From: an uncultured Candidatus Saccharibacteria bacterium
GTDB lineage: Bacteria; Patescibacteriota; Saccharimonadia; Saccharimonadales; Saccharimonadaceae
Reading direction: 5' to 3'
Length of the DNA stretch: 64,000 nt
NCBI GenBank assembly: GCA_937898545.1
Contig: CALEJV010000003.1
Span: 310,001-374,000, forward strand
Shown here: positions 36,555 to 45,811 of the stretch, in pieces
How the letters are laid out: each line of letters starts with the position of its first letter
How positions within the stretch are numbered: the first letter of the stretch is position 1
Position numbers and translations under genes: made by a program
Notes under the pieces: model-generated
The model's input: the letters and a program-made list of their open reading frames with translations, nothing else
The model's database searches: none
What the model was told of the DNA's origin: nothing

Positions 36555-37817
36555 CTACTCTTCTTCGAGCGCATTATGGCTGGCAATGAGCGACTCATAC
36601 AGCGCCGCAACCTTCTTTGCCATCGTCACGGAATCGAACCGGCGCGCCACCTGCAATGAACCGCGAGACAATTGCTCAAGCTTATCGGGGTTAGCAAAGA
36701 GATCGTTGAATACCTTAGCAAAGTCCTCACCCTCAATCCCATCGGTCAAAATTGCATTTTTCTTGGTCAAGCCCTCAGTCATACGTTCGTCGCAGTAGAC
36801 GATCGGCAGACCGCTTGATGCTGCCTCGAGAAAGGTCATCGGTTGGTTATCAAAATGGTACGATGCCAGTGAGAAGACATCGGCTTGCTTGAGCAGCGCC
36901 GCCACTGTATCGCTGGGTTGCATACCCGCAAAGATCACGCGCTCCGCCACGCCAAGCCGCTCAGCACAGGCGCGCAGCTCCGCCTCGTATGGGCCGCCGC
37001 CGACTAGCACGAGCTTCACATTCTCATCTGGAATATGCGGCAAAGCTTCGACAAGTGCCTGCTGGCGCTTCTCAGGGCTCAGGCGCGCTACTGAGATAAT
37101 AAATTTATCGTCTGGGCCCTTTGCGATAGGCGAATCTGCCACCGAAGCATCGTGATAGCGCTGGGTGTTGATGCCATTGGGAAAAACGTGGCATGGCGTG
37201 GTGAGACCACCGTCCTCCACTAATATCTTGGCCAGGTGTTGCGATGGCGAGATGCACGCATCGCACTGGTTGGCAAACGCCGCAGTAAGACGCCAACCCT
37301 GGCGAGACAGCATATCGCGGATCGCACTCTTGCCCATACCATGGAGCTGTTCGCGCGAGGTGACTGGCAAGATCGGCTTCGTCCGAAAGACAACAGGGAA
37401 GGCGACCGAGAGCGCAATCACCCCAGCCGTTACCATAAATGGATAGTCGTCGATCAGCTCACTATAGAGCGTGTGGATCGTCGTGACATGGGGGATACGT
37501 TGCCGCTTAGCCACGATGTGGGCCAGCGCGCCCATATAGAACTGCATTTGGCTGTGGACGATGTCGAACTGGTAGTCGTCCAGCTTCTTGGCTAAGCCAG
37601 GGTAGATGACAGCTGTCTCGCGCTTGTCGAAGACATAGTTCTTCGATGACGGCAGACGAATGACGTGGTCATCGTGGTCGTCATAGCCTTCACACTTTGG
37701 CGCAACAATATAGACCTCATGACCCAGCACCTCAAGTGCCTGCCTCAAATTAACCGTGGACGTCGCCACACCGTGGACTGATGGCAAGTAGTCATCAATA
37801 AAGATTCCGATTTTCAT
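36555..37817 (-). CDS. GT4-family glycosyltransferase
   Basis: 420 residues from ATG 37817. The N-terminal fold shows MKIGIFIDDYLPSVHGVAT and a Gly-rich start typical of GT-B enzymes; the C-terminal domain has ISVARLSPEKRQQ, LVLVGGGPYE and the donor-binding FLEAASSGLPIVYCDE with the conserved Glu pattern. Related enzymes build mannosyl or glucosyl glycolipids or capsule. TATAAT ends 7 nt before the ATG (leaderless); an extension to 37952 would cross this promoter. Confidence 0.88.
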   Translation of the reverse strand: MKIGIFIDDYLPSVHGVATSTVNLRQALEVLGHEVYIVAPKCEGYDDHDDHVIRLPSSKNYVFDKRETAVIYPGLAKKLDDYQFDIVHSQMQFYMGALAHIVAKRQRIPHVTTIHTLYSELIDDYPFMVTAGVIALSVAFPVVFRTKPILPVTSREQLHGMGKSAIRDMLSRQGWRLTAAFANQCDACISPSQHLAKILVEDGGLTTPCHVFPNGINTQRYHDASVADSPIAKGPDDKFIISVARLSPEKRQQALVEALPHIPDENVKLVLVGGGPYEAELRACAERLGVAERVIFAGMQPSDTVAALLKQADVFSLASYHFDNQPMTFLEAASSGLPIVYCDERMTEGLTKKNAILTDGIEGEDFAKVFNDLFANPDKLEQLSRGSLQVARRFDSVTMAKKVAALYESLIASHNALEEE

Positions 37818-37843
37818 AGCTATTATTATAGCATACTTCTCTG

Positions 37844-38908
37844 TTATTTGCGGCCAGAGAAGGGTGTAATCGCATCGCGACCAAGAGTAAGAGTCCGCGC
37901 AAAGATATCTGGATGGCCAGCTAGAATACTGTGCGTCGTATCGCCTAGCCAAGCCGTACGAACGTCACTCATTGGATGCTTAGTACTGACACGTTCTGCA
38001 AAGTTATGAACTTTTTTAAGTGTATTATCATTGAGTTCGCTGAGCTCTGGTGTAAATAGCGTCACTGGTGTACCTAGTGGTATTTTTGAGAATGCCTTAT
38101 CCAGATCATCTTCGAATCCAGGTTTTTCCATAGCCCCAACGTCTCGCATCATCACGAGTGGCGAAGGAGTCGGTAGCGTTTTGTCGGCACCTTCCAACAA
38201 ATCACCAGTCCAAACTTCCTTAGCTACAGGATCGTGTGATTGCGCAGTGTATCGCTTTTGATGACCCATTTCTCGAGCCTGTGCTGGAGCAATACGCCAG
38301 CTAAGTCGTTCGTGGATACTTGGTGGATCGAATACGACAACTTCACTTAGCTTTGCTGCAGTTTCATTGCTCATCGTCGCAACAGCAGCTGGAGCAAGCC
38401 GCCCACCAAATGAGTTACCAAGAACAACCACTTCATCATAACTCTTGGTATATTTTTCAATGATTGGAGCAACTGCTTCACCTAGCGGTATGAAACTACC
38501 AGTACGTGCCATCTCTTTAGCAATTGACGGTTTGAGTGCGCTCGACGGCAGTGTTAACGTATCTGGCATTGATACACCAGAATCGCGAGCAACGCTGTTG
38601 GCCATTTCCGTAATTTCAAGCTTCCCAGCAGGTGCTGTTTGATTACTCCATACCGAAGGGTTATAGAGAATTAAGGTGTCCGACTCACTGCCTTCATAGC
38701 TTGTCAGTGTCATAGCACCCTCACCTAATGCACAAGATACTTTAACTTGCTTGATCCTGTCCATATCCTGCTCGCGACCTTCATATGACTGTAGGCTCAT
38801 CAGCTTATTCGCCTGCGCCACCAACAGACCACCTCCATACTGACTGATTGTTACTGGCACATCCTGCGCACTGTAGTTCGGCGTTACTTTCTCTCGCCTC
38901 GACGACAT
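37844..38908 (-). CDS. Alpha/beta-hydrolase-like protein
   Basis: 354 residues without signal peptide. A nucleophile elbow GNSFGG (about residues 169-174) fits the GxSxG motif of alpha/beta hydrolases; a later acidic strand and a His near the end (DTTHSILAGHPD) could complete the triad. AAAGGTAGGTAG precedes ATG 38908. It is driven by a promoter of the ATTGRTATATATA class (38945-38973). Substrate unknown; lipase or esterase activity possible. Confidence 0.6.
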   Translation of the reverse strand: MSSRREKVTPNYSAQDVPVTISQYGGGLLVAQANKLMSLQSYEGREQDMDRIKQVKVSCALGEGAMTLTSYEGSESDTLILYNPSVWSNQTAPAGKLEITEMANSVARDSGVSMPDTLTLPSSALKPSIAKEMARTGSFIPLGEAVAPIIEKYTKSYDEVVVLGNSFGGRLAPAAVATMSNETAAKLSEVVVFDPPSIHERLSWRIAPAQAREMGHQKRYTAQSHDPVAKEVWTGDLLEGADKTLPTPSPLVMMRDVGAMEKPGFEDDLDKAFSKIPLGTPVTLFTPELSELNDNTLKKVHNFAERVSTKHPMSDVRTAWLGDTTHSILAGHPDIFARTLTLGRDAITPFSGRK

Positions 38909-38944
38909 AGCTACCTACCTTTCTATCTTTAACGGGTAGGTCTA

Positions 38945-38973
38945 TATATATATCAATTTTTTCAGTTTGTCAA
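38945..38973 (-). promoter_or_regulatory. Minus-strand promoter of the ATTGRTATATATA class
   Basis: On the minus strand TTGACA (38973-38968), 17 bp, TATATA (38950-38945); the sequence across the -10 reads ATTGATATATATATAG. Same pattern as at 17523, 34823 and 41532. Confidence 0.75.
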
Positions 38974-39073
38974 GTCATATTGAGCTAATTTGCGCAACGT
39001 TATTGCATACCATATGTATAGCAAAAATAACACAGCAGCTTAGTGGACTTTTGCTTGATACGATGCCTCTTTC

Positions 39074-39910
39074 CTATTTTACCTCTGTCGGATAATATTC
39101 GATGGCTTCGAGATGTAATAAGTGCCCTGCACCTGGTGCTGTCACGAAGCGTGCTCGTGGCAATAATTCGTGCATTATTTCTACCGCCTTGGCATTAATA
39201 ATATTATCTTTGTCACCAATGATGACGGTTATTCGCTGCTGAGCTTCTTCTGACACACCAAAAGTGTACGGATTTTGATTATAGAGTAATGTTGTCAATA
39301 TATCAGAATCACGCAAGGTAAGTGTATCTCTCTTGTATCGCTCTGATTCACGCAGCCACTGCCAGGCATCTTTTCGTCGTGTCTTGAGCCCTACAACCAT
39401 ACGGATCCCTTGAGCAGACTTACTTGTGTATACATCCCAACCTAGCTTATCAGGTAGTTTATTCGATAGTCTTTGTAATGTATTGGCGATTCGCGACATA
39501 GTTGGCGTAGGGCAAGCCAGCACGACCTTGATTTGTGATGGTAGCCAACCTATCCGCAATGTATGATACAACACCGACGAAGAAAAAGAATTACCGACAA
39601 TGAGATGTGGTGTTTTGCCTAGTTGATCAAGTGCACATAAGAGCCATTTGGCTAAGTCATCATATGTTTTGAAATGGGTGCGCACTGATCTACCATGCCC
39701 AGGTAGATCAAACACACACACCGCATATCCAGCACTCGCATAGCGCTGGGCCAATGGCATCATATCAATCTTGCCGCCAGTTACTCCAGGAAAAATCACC
39801 ACCAAACGCTCTGCCATCATATTGCACTCGAACCAACAAATACCTTGCGATACTCGCTCACGGCAGCCCAGCTCTGTATAAATTTGTTTTAGCGTTGAAA
39901 TTTTATTCAT
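39074..39910 (-). CDS. Alpha/beta hydrolase
   Basis: 278 residues. Oxyanion region VVIFPGVTGG, strand FDLPGHGRS, nucleophile motif GNSFSSS (about 121-127), acidic VIIGDKDNI and catalytic His in GAGHLLHLEA. This is the classic order of the serine hydrolase triad. Substrate unknown. It starts 20 bp from the divergent GT2 gene; TATAAT on the minus strand ends 6 nt before ATG 39910. Confidence 0.8.
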   Translation of the reverse strand: MNKISTLKQIYTELGCRERVSQGICWFECNMMAERLVVIFPGVTGGKIDMMPLAQRYASAGYAVCVFDLPGHGRSVRTHFKTYDDLAKWLLCALDQLGKTPHLIVGNSFSSSVLYHTLRIGWLPSQIKVVLACPTPTMSRIANTLQRLSNKLPDKLGWDVYTSKSAQGIRMVVGLKTRRKDAWQWLRESERYKRDTLTLRDSDILTTLLYNQNPYTFGVSEEAQQRITVIIGDKDNIINAKAVEIMHELLPRARFVTAPGAGHLLHLEAIEYYPTEVK

Positions 39911-39930
39911 TTCTCTATTATACTAGGTTT
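39911..39930. promoter_or_regulatory. Shared 20-bp divergent leaderless promoter
   Basis: The whole intergenic region is TTCTCTATTATACTAGGTTT. On + it gives TATACT (39919-39924) 6 nt before ATG 39931; on - it gives TATAAT 6 nt before ATG 39910. The two -10 boxes overlap, so only one direction can be occupied at a time, and each gene's -35 region would lie inside the other gene. Confidence 0.75.
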
Positions 39931-40680
39931 ATGAAAATTAGCATCATTATTCCTTGCAAAAACGAAGCTGGCGTAGTAGAGCACCTGCTTGAAGCATTAA
40001 CCAGACAGTCTCGAGTAGCTGACGAAATAATTGTGGTTGACTCACACAGCACCGACACAACAGTTGAACGTTCTCAACAGTACGCTGATAAGCTCCCTCT
40101 AACTATTATTAAGGCTGACAAACCAGGGGCTGCACATGCTCGAAACGCTGGTGCAGCAGTAGCGACAGGCGATATGTTAATCTTCATGGATGCCGACCTC
40201 ATCCCAGATGCGGAGTTTTTGGCAGATTTTGAAGCGCAAGTTACGAAGCATCTTTTTGCGGCGGGGAGTTTTACTCAGCAAATGAAGTCCAAAAAAATGA
40301 CTATTCGACTTGGCGCAAGCTTTATGGTCGGCTATATGCGGCTAATGGCTCACACGCCGTGGCCAATTGGTTTTAGCTGTTTATATGCTACGCGTCAAGC
40401 ATTTCAAACAATTAATGGTTTCGATCCTGAGCTTTTTATTATGGAGGATTACGATTTTGTGCTCAAGGCAAAGCGAGCTGGTTATAAAATTGGCATCATC
40501 AAAACCAATTGTCAATCATCCGACCGACGCTATCGTGAACAGGATTTAAAACAAGGATTACGCGGTATCTATGGCGAACTCTATCGTTATACTCACGGAT
40601 TACGCATCACTAAGCCGATCTACCGCTATGATATGGGCGGCGGCACAACCACTAGCACCGAGAAGGACTCCACATCGTGA
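39931..40680 (+). CDS. GT2-family glycosyltransferase
   Basis: 249 residues: MKISIIIPCKNEAGVVEHLL at the N-terminus (GT-A fold), IIVVDSHSTD, the metal-binding FMDADLIPD (DxD motif), and EDYDFVLKAKRAG containing the acidic ED motif of family 2 inverting transferases. A C-terminal basic helical part follows. A longer frame from 39754 would overlap the divergent promoter and is rejected. It overlaps the xth start by GTGA. Confidence 0.88.
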   Translation: MKISIIIPCKNEAGVVEHLLEALTRQSRVADEIIVVDSHSTDTTVERSQQYADKLPLTIIKADKPGAAHARNAGAAVATGDMLIFMDADLIPDAEFLADFEAQVTKHLFAAGSFTQQMKSKKMTIRLGASFMVGYMRLMAHTPWPIGFSCLYATRQAFQTINGFDPELFIMEDYDFVLKAKRAGYKIGIIKTNCQSSDRRYREQDLKQGLRGIYGELYRYTHGLRITKPIYRYDMGGGTTTSTEKDSTS

Positions 40681-41501
40681 ATCTCTACTCCTGGAACGTC
40701 AACGGCATTCGTGCGGTGATAAACAAGGGCGAATTTGCCCGCTTTATGGCGGCGCATAACCCCGATATCCTGTGCCTGCAGGAGACGAAAGCGCAGCGCC
40801 AGCAGGTGGAGCTCGATTTGCCGGGCTACCACGAGCACTTTTATAGCGCGGCCAAGAAGGGCTATAGCGGCACGGCAGTCTTTAGCAAAACCGCACCGCT
40901 GCAGTGGCGCGATGGCCTGCCGGCTGAGTTGGTAGAGCAGTTCCAGCTGGCGGCCGATAGCTACGGCAGCCCAAATGATGAAGGCCGCGTCATTACAGCG
41001 GAGTTTGCCAGCTTTTGGCTGGTGACCTGCTACACACCCAATAGCAAGGGCGACCTGAGCCGGCTGGCCCTGCGCGCTAAGGCATGGGACCCCTGTATGC
41101 TGGCATACCTACAGGGGCTGGAGGCCGGCCAGTACGGCCCGGCCAAGCCGGTGCTGTACTGCGGCGATATGAACGTCGCCCATCAGCCAATAGACCTTGC
41201 CAACCCACGCGCTAACCGGGGCAAGCATGGCTTTACAGACGAAGAACGGGCTGGCTTCCAGCACTACCTAGACGCTGGCTTTGTGGATACCTTCCGCGCC
41301 GCTCACCCAGGCCAAACCGATGCCTACACCTGGTGGACACACTGGGCCAACGCCCGGGCCCGCAACGTGGGCTGGCGGATCGACTACTGGCTAGCCTCGG
41401 CGGCAATCGCCCCGCGCATTACCAGCGCCCACATCCACGCCAGCCAAATGGGCAGCGACCACTGCCCGGTTAGCATTACATTGGATGAGCCAATAGTGTA
41501 A
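40677..41501 (+). CDS. xth: Exodeoxyribonuclease III
   Basis: 274 residues of the exonuclease III/AP endonuclease family. SWNVNGIRA (active-site Asn), LQETKAQ (metal Glu), GDMNVAH (catalytic Asp/Asn), and the C-terminal MGSDHCPV with the catalytic Asp-His. Removes abasic sites and digests 3' ends in base excision repair. Start is GTG 40677, overlapping the preceding stop (GTGA). A strong G+C-rich codon bias contrasts with the GT2 gene before it. Confidence 0.95.
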   Translation: MNLYSWNVNGIRAVINKGEFARFMAAHNPDILCLQETKAQRQQVELDLPGYHEHFYSAAKKGYSGTAVFSKTAPLQWRDGLPAELVEQFQLAADSYGSPNDEGRVITAEFASFWLVTCYTPNSKGDLSRLALRAKAWDPCMLAYLQGLEAGQYGPAKPVLYCGDMNVAHQPIDLANPRANRGKHGFTDEERAGFQHYLDAGFVDTFRAAHPGQTDAYTWWTHWANARARNVGWRIDYWLASAAIAPRITSAHIHASQMGSDHCPVSITLDEPIV

Positions 41502-41531
41502 GACTAGGGGGGCGCGATAAACACGCAAACC

Positions 41532-41560
41532 TTGACACACCCCTCATATATTGATATATA
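41532..41560 (+). promoter_or_regulatory. Promoter of the ATTGRTATATATA class
   Basis: TTGACA (41532-41537), 17-bp spacer, TATATA (41555-41560). It continues the same pattern as 34823 over CTCATATATTGATATATATA, including three bases beyond (TTA). Confidence 0.8.
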
Positions 41561-41565
41561 TATTA

Positions 41566-41785
41566 GCTTCTCGTAATTCGGCGAGAGGTGACCTTGAAGG
41601 GAGAGGAGATGACAGTCATGAGCTTCCTCCTCGGTGGAAGTGGATCCTAGCTGGTCAGCAGAGGGTGCGCAAGCACACGTTTGCGCACCCTCTGCGCCCC
41701 AACCTCCCATCTCCTTCTTGCCCAACCTAGTCGTCAGCACTTACTCTTACTAGAGTATGGAGAGCTCCTAGGTTGGGTTTTTCTT
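41566..41785 (+). ncRNA. Small structured transcript with a 13-codon peptide frame
   Basis: Leader, then ribosome site GAAGGGAGAGGAG and a frame 41609-41650 encoding MTVMSFLLGGSGS. A perfect 15-bp hairpin follows (arms 41658-41672 and 41681-41695, 8-nt loop), then a terminator in which CCCAACCTAG (41721-41730) pairs with CTAGGTTGGG (41767-41776) before a T run. Either a small RNA with a short peptide, or an expressed peptide with a regulatory 3' end. The peptide is not recognised. Confidence 0.6.
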
Positions 41786-41932
41786 TTTCGCGTTTTTTCA
41801 CTCACCACAGGCTATGCTCCTCATCCGCCCCAGTTATAGGCCGCTCAATCCATTCCACTGCTCAGCAGCAAGGGAGATGCTACCGGGCAGAGATACATAG
41901 CACACACTCTCACTTCGCGGTATAATAGCTCT

Positions 41933-41992
41933 ATGCTGATTATTTTCTCCCCGTATTATCTCCGCCCGTCAGAGCAAGGTGACTACGCATGA
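41933..41992 (+). CDS. Leaderless 19-codon leader ORF coupled by ATGA
   Basis: TATAAT (41921-41926) lies 6 nt before ATG 41933. The frame encodes MLIIFSPYYLRPSEQGDYA and stops at TGA (41990-41992), overlapping ATG 41989 of the next gene as ATGA. Same layout as at 6738. It probably carries ribosomes to a downstream start that has no SD site. Confidence 0.6.
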   Translation: MLIIFSPYYLRPSEQGDYA

Positions 41993-42786
41993 ACACCCCC
42001 TACTGGCAGCAGCAAACGCCGGCCAAACCGCTCTACCCAGACATCGCCTGGAATAAACCGCAGCAGCGGGCCCAGGCAGGCAAGCTAGGCATTATTGGTG
42101 GCAACCGGCTGAGCTTTCGCGCCATCGAGCACAGTTATACCACTGCGCTCACTGCAGGAGTAGGGCAGGCACGCGTCGTGCTGCCAGATGCCCTGCGTGG
42201 CACTATTCCCGCCAGCGTGACGGATACGATTTTTGCCGCAAGCAACAGCAGCGGCAGCCTAGGCAACGAGGCCTGGCCAGAGCTGCAAGCCCTCACTGGC
42301 TGGGCCGACGCACTCCTCCTCATTGGCGATGCAGGCCGCAACAGCCAGACTGCCATTGTCTATGAAAAGCTCGTGAGTCACACCACTACACCACTTATCA
42401 TTAGCCGCGACGCGGTCGATTTGCTTATGCCAAGCGCTCCGCAGCTTGCCAGTCAGTCAAACATCCTTATCATTACATCATTCTCGCAAGTCCAAAAGTT
42501 CCTCCGCGCCCTGTACTACCCCAAGATCCTCACCTTCCGGATGCCGCTCCTTCAGCTGGTCGAGGTGCTGCACAAATTTACCATCACCTATCCACTGACT
42601 CTTGCCACCTTCCACGCCGACACCATCCTCATCGCTCAGCACGGCACCGTCACGTCAACACCGTGGTCGCAGCCAATGGCGCTCTGGCAGGGCACTGTGC
42701 CAACGCGCATCGCAGCCTATGCCATGTGGAATCCAGCGACGCCCCTCCAGGCAGCAACGGCTAGCTTGCTAGATGGGAAGGAGTAG
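41989..42786 (+). CDS. NAD(P)H-hydrate dehydratase-like (ribokinase-fold) protein, divergent
   Basis: 265 residues. The N-terminal GKLGIIGGNRLSF fits the glycine-rich start of NnrD, and LTAGVGQARVVLPDALR, WADALLLIGDAGRNSQTA and PLIISRDAVDLL match, in order, the family's later blocks. The family's GPGLG-type motif reads LIGDAGR here, so ATP/ADP-dependent dehydratase activity may be weak or lost. NnrD repairs hydrated NAD(P)H. ATG 41989 has no SD site. Confidence 0.5.
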   Translation: MNTPYWQQQTPAKPLYPDIAWNKPQQRAQAGKLGIIGGNRLSFRAIEHSYTTALTAGVGQARVVLPDALRGTIPASVTDTIFAASNSSGSLGNEAWPELQALTGWADALLLIGDAGRNSQTAIVYEKLVSHTTTPLIISRDAVDLLMPSAPQLASQSNILIITSFSQVQKFLRALYYPKILTFRMPLLQLVEVLHKFTITYPLTLATFHADTILIAQHGTVTSTPWSQPMALWQGTVPTRIAAYAMWNPATPLQAATASLLDGKE

Positions 42787-44060
42787 GTATTAGGTATCGG
42801 CTCCGGAACTTTTGTTATAGCTATCTGTAATTCTCTTCTTTGTCTATTTGGCTAGTGAGGAGAAGCATAAGAGGGGTCGCTCAAGCCCTAGAGCACGAGC
42901 AATATTTCTATGATCTGCTTTTTGCTTGAATGATAAACGACAGATATATTCAAGCACGATAAATACACCCGCGAGACCATCTCAAGTAGTGGAATTTTTC
43001 CTACCAAACCAATACCAAAAGGGAAGAGCGAGAAAAGAGATTTGCACGTGATGTGCAGCGCCATTATCATATTGTTCGTTTTTTGTGTTCAGATCATGCG
43101 AAGCACAAATCATGAACAAATGTTTGCGTCACATGAGCCCACGACCTCTGTTATTCTGCTGGACAAAAAAGTAGCACAAGCATAAAACACCACCAAATAC
43201 TATACCAAACTCTCTTATTGCATGGCGTGCTATACTTGCACGAATACCAACATTATATATCTTATTTATAGAACATAAATAGCACTATTCTACTGGAAAT
43301 CAAGTACATATACCATGTTTTGCGATAATATTTAGCTTATCGGTCATGGCAGATCACCTATTTTCTCTTGCACTATAGAGTAAAAAGCAGCTGAGTATTA
43401 TATTTGTTCGCCCTAGTTTGTGCGCTCCGTCAATCATGATACATGAGTAATAAGCGTGTTCGGCGCATCATCATACTACTAATTAAAGGGTAGGTTAGCA
43501 TGCCACTACACAGTCTCATCACTTGCCTTATTTAGCAAGCAGAAGCCACAGTATCAGCCTGGATAAAGGTCTTATGGCACATGGTGGGTTCTCGCTCATC
43601 TATCTGGCTAAGCATATAGGATAGAATCGGGTGGTGTAGATAAAATACCTTGAGGAATCTTTGAATACCATTATCTTTAGCTGAACTATACCTACGGAAG
43701 CAACTACAGCCCTATCATAGTTTCCATTCTTTGAGTAGGAGTGTATTAATCAACTACTCGTGTCACCATCTAGAAGCCACGATGTAAACATATATTTACA
43801 CCGTCTTTCCTTATCATTCCAACAAAATATATCCTACCACTGACTAAAATGGGGCGCCACTAGCACAGACAGTTACACTTACACATGCGCAGTCAGCCTT
43901 CTCTTGCAGCCTAGGAGAGACCGAGAGAGGGCAGAGCAGTCTTAATACGTCTCATCGGAGTAACTAACTCGCTCCACAATTCCACAGATGAGACCAATCA
44001 AAAAAGAGGGCATGCAGCTTATATCGGATCAATGATTTACTTCCAAAAACCAAACCAATA
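42787..44060. other. Gene desert of about 1.3 kb
   Basis: AT-rich with frequent stops in all frames. The longest frame that could be argued is a 60-codon minus frame at 42888-43070 with a hydrophobic product but no ribosome site. A few short inverted repeats (for example GTAAACATATATTTAC near 43790) are present. No tRNA or terminator apart from that at 44061. It could hold decayed genes or unrecognised RNA. Confidence 0.6.
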
Positions 44061-44095
44061 AAAAATCACCCATCCATGCAAAACGGGTGATTTTT
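44061..44095. terminator. Terminator behind the LPHTG surface protein
   Basis: AAAAATCACCC (44061-44071) pairs with GGGTGATTTTT (44085-44095), with A/T runs on both sides so it works for either strand. Confidence 0.8.
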
Positions 44096-44117
44096 GGGTT
44101 ATCCGCAAACGGTTATA

Positions 44118-45353
44118 TTATTTGCGGTGGCGGCTTACGTAGTAAGCGGCACCTGCAGCAGTGAGGCTACCAATACCAGCCAGCGGCAGGAGGGTACCGC
44201 CCAAGCCGGTGTGTGGCAACTCAACTACTGAAGGAGGAGTTTGCTCACACTTCGACATGTCGGTGGTGTAGTCATTGCTTACTTCGTTGCGGCGAACTTC
44301 GACGATCTTCTTGTCAGAGATGCGGCAGACCTTGACCTTGTCGCAGTCAGCAGTGTTCTTTGAGTGCTTCTTCTCGTCGAATTCTTTTTCCTTGATGGTG
44401 ACAATAGCACCAGTCTTCAGCTCACAGACCTTCATCTTGTCGCAGTCTTTGACATTCTTTGAGTGCTTAGTGGCGTCAAATTCGCTTTCTTTGATGGTGA
44501 TGATGGTGCTGCTGCTCAGCTCACACACCTGGATGCTTGGCTGAGGTGTTACCTTGATAACAACCTGGCAGTCCTGGCTGGTCTTCTCAACGTTGGTGCT
44601 ACCACCTTCGTTGCCAACCACGGTCATCTTAACGGTGTATGTGCCTTCTTTGGCGTAAGTGTGGCGAACGGTTGCGCCGCCGGTGGCAGTTTTGCCGTCA
44701 CCAAAGTCGTACTTGTAGGTAGCGACCTTTGCACCTTCCTTAGCGGTTGCCTTGGCGGTGAATTGGTACTCGTTGCGCGAAACCTGGGTAGCTTGCAATG
44801 CGTCGCAGGTCAGGCTTGGCTTAGCTGGTGGGGGAGTTGGGGTGCCCCAGGTAGGGTTACCACAGTCCTTGATAACACCAGCGATAAACTTACCGTTGTT
44901 GTCGAACCATGCGTAGATGTTAAAGGTTGTCTTGCCCAAGATGAAGCTGTCGCCCGTTGGGTACTGGTAGTATGTGTGGCCACCAGCAGTGCGCTGACCT
45001 TCTGATTTCTTTTGCTTGGTGCCTTCTTTGGCCTGCAAAGTACGAGCACCTGTAGCGACGACTCGGCCACCAACGATGATGTTACCGTTGGCATCAACAG
45101 TACCTTCTTGCATGTTGGCACCGTTGATCATTTGCTCGGTAATACCGAACTGGGTGTAGAGCTGGCGGATTTCTGCACGGCTCGAGTAGGTGCTGCGCAG
45201 GGTTTGTACATCCTTCGTGCCGCACTCTACAACATTAAAGTTGCTACAACCTGCTGAGATCGCTGCCGATGCTGGCTGCGCTACCCACAGGCCACCGATT
45301 GCTGCGCCAGCGACTACGCCAAGTGCAACAAACGATTTTGCTAGTTTGTTCAT
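44118..45353 (-). CDS. LPXTG-anchored PKD-domain surface protein
   Basis: 411 residues. A signal peptide (about 1-30, ending QPASA) is followed by a polar region (about 31-170), a PKD-type domain (TYKYDFGDGKTATGG, HTYAKEGTYTVKM) and three near-repeats built on VCEL/VCRI and KHSKN-CDK, each about 36 residues with paired cysteines. The C-terminus has sortase signal LPHTG (379-383), a hydrophobic segment and RHRK. It would be linked to the cell wall by the sortase encoded at 46091. GAGGAGG precedes ATG 45353; a promoter TTGACA-17-TAATCT lies at 45420-45392 on the minus strand. Confidence 0.85.
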   Translation of the reverse strand: MNKLAKSFVALGVVAGAAIGGLWVAQPASAAISAGCSNFNVVECGTKDVQTLRSTYSSRAEIRQLYTQFGITEQMINGANMQEGTVDANGNIIVGGRVVATGARTLQAKEGTKQKKSEGQRTAGGHTYYQYPTGDSFILGKTTFNIYAWFDNNGKFIAGVIKDCGNPTWGTPTPPPAKPSLTCDALQATQVSRNEYQFTAKATAKEGAKVATYKYDFGDGKTATGGATVRHTYAKEGTYTVKMTVVGNEGGSTNVEKTSQDCQVVIKVTPQPSIQVCELSSSTIITIKESEFDATKHSKNVKDCDKMKVCELKTGAIVTIKEKEFDEKKHSKNTADCDKVKVCRISDKKIVEVRRNEVSNDYTTDMSKCEQTPPSVVELPHTGLGGTLLPLAGIGSLTAAGAAYYVSRHRK

Positions 45354-45391
45354 TTGTTTTCCTCCTCGTCATTATTAGACGTTATGTGTTG

Positions 45392-45420
45392 AGATTATCA
45401 TGTCCTTTATTTTTTGTCAA
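45392..45420 (-). promoter_or_regulatory. Promoter of the LPHTG surface protein
   Basis: Minus strand TTGACA (45420-45415), 17 bp, TAATCT (45397-45392); the leader of about 35 nt contains the ribosome site GAGGAGG. Confidence 0.65.
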
Positions 45421-45811
45421 CAATACTTTTTCATATATTGTGCTTATGCTTAAATCTATATTTCATGGCTGTTGTTCTACCATAAAATGATGATCATAGC
45501 CACTGTTATATGAGGGTTGCGTGCAAGCGATGTTCGATGGTGTTGTACTTATCAAACATACATCGCACGCTCGGTGCTTTCGCCTGTTGCGCAGCTATGT
45601 GATATTGCTCGGCTTTTTCGCCATATTTTTTCTTGATCGTTCATGGCTGGTTATCCAGTAGCTTAGGATGGGCGAGCGGTCGTATTGAATGAATAAAGCG
45701 ACCGGCTTAGGCATATCTCCGTAGAGCCTTGCGCGAGAGGCTAGCCAAGTACAGCGTAATCTGCTATACTGACAGAAGTTGCAGGATAGGGCTGCAATTA
45801 GTCTTACACAC
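45421..45811. other. Intergenic region before tRNA-Leu
   Basis: No gene visible. An 80-codon minus frame (45595-45837) overlaps the tRNA and is rejected. GCGATGT / ACATCGC (about 45529-45567) can pair across about 25 nt. TATACT near 45765 is a fair -10 for the tRNA. Confidence 0.4.

Noticed and set aside
42888..43070. 60-codon hydrophobic minus frame in the gene desert
   Set aside because: No ribosome site and weak start context; noted but not called.
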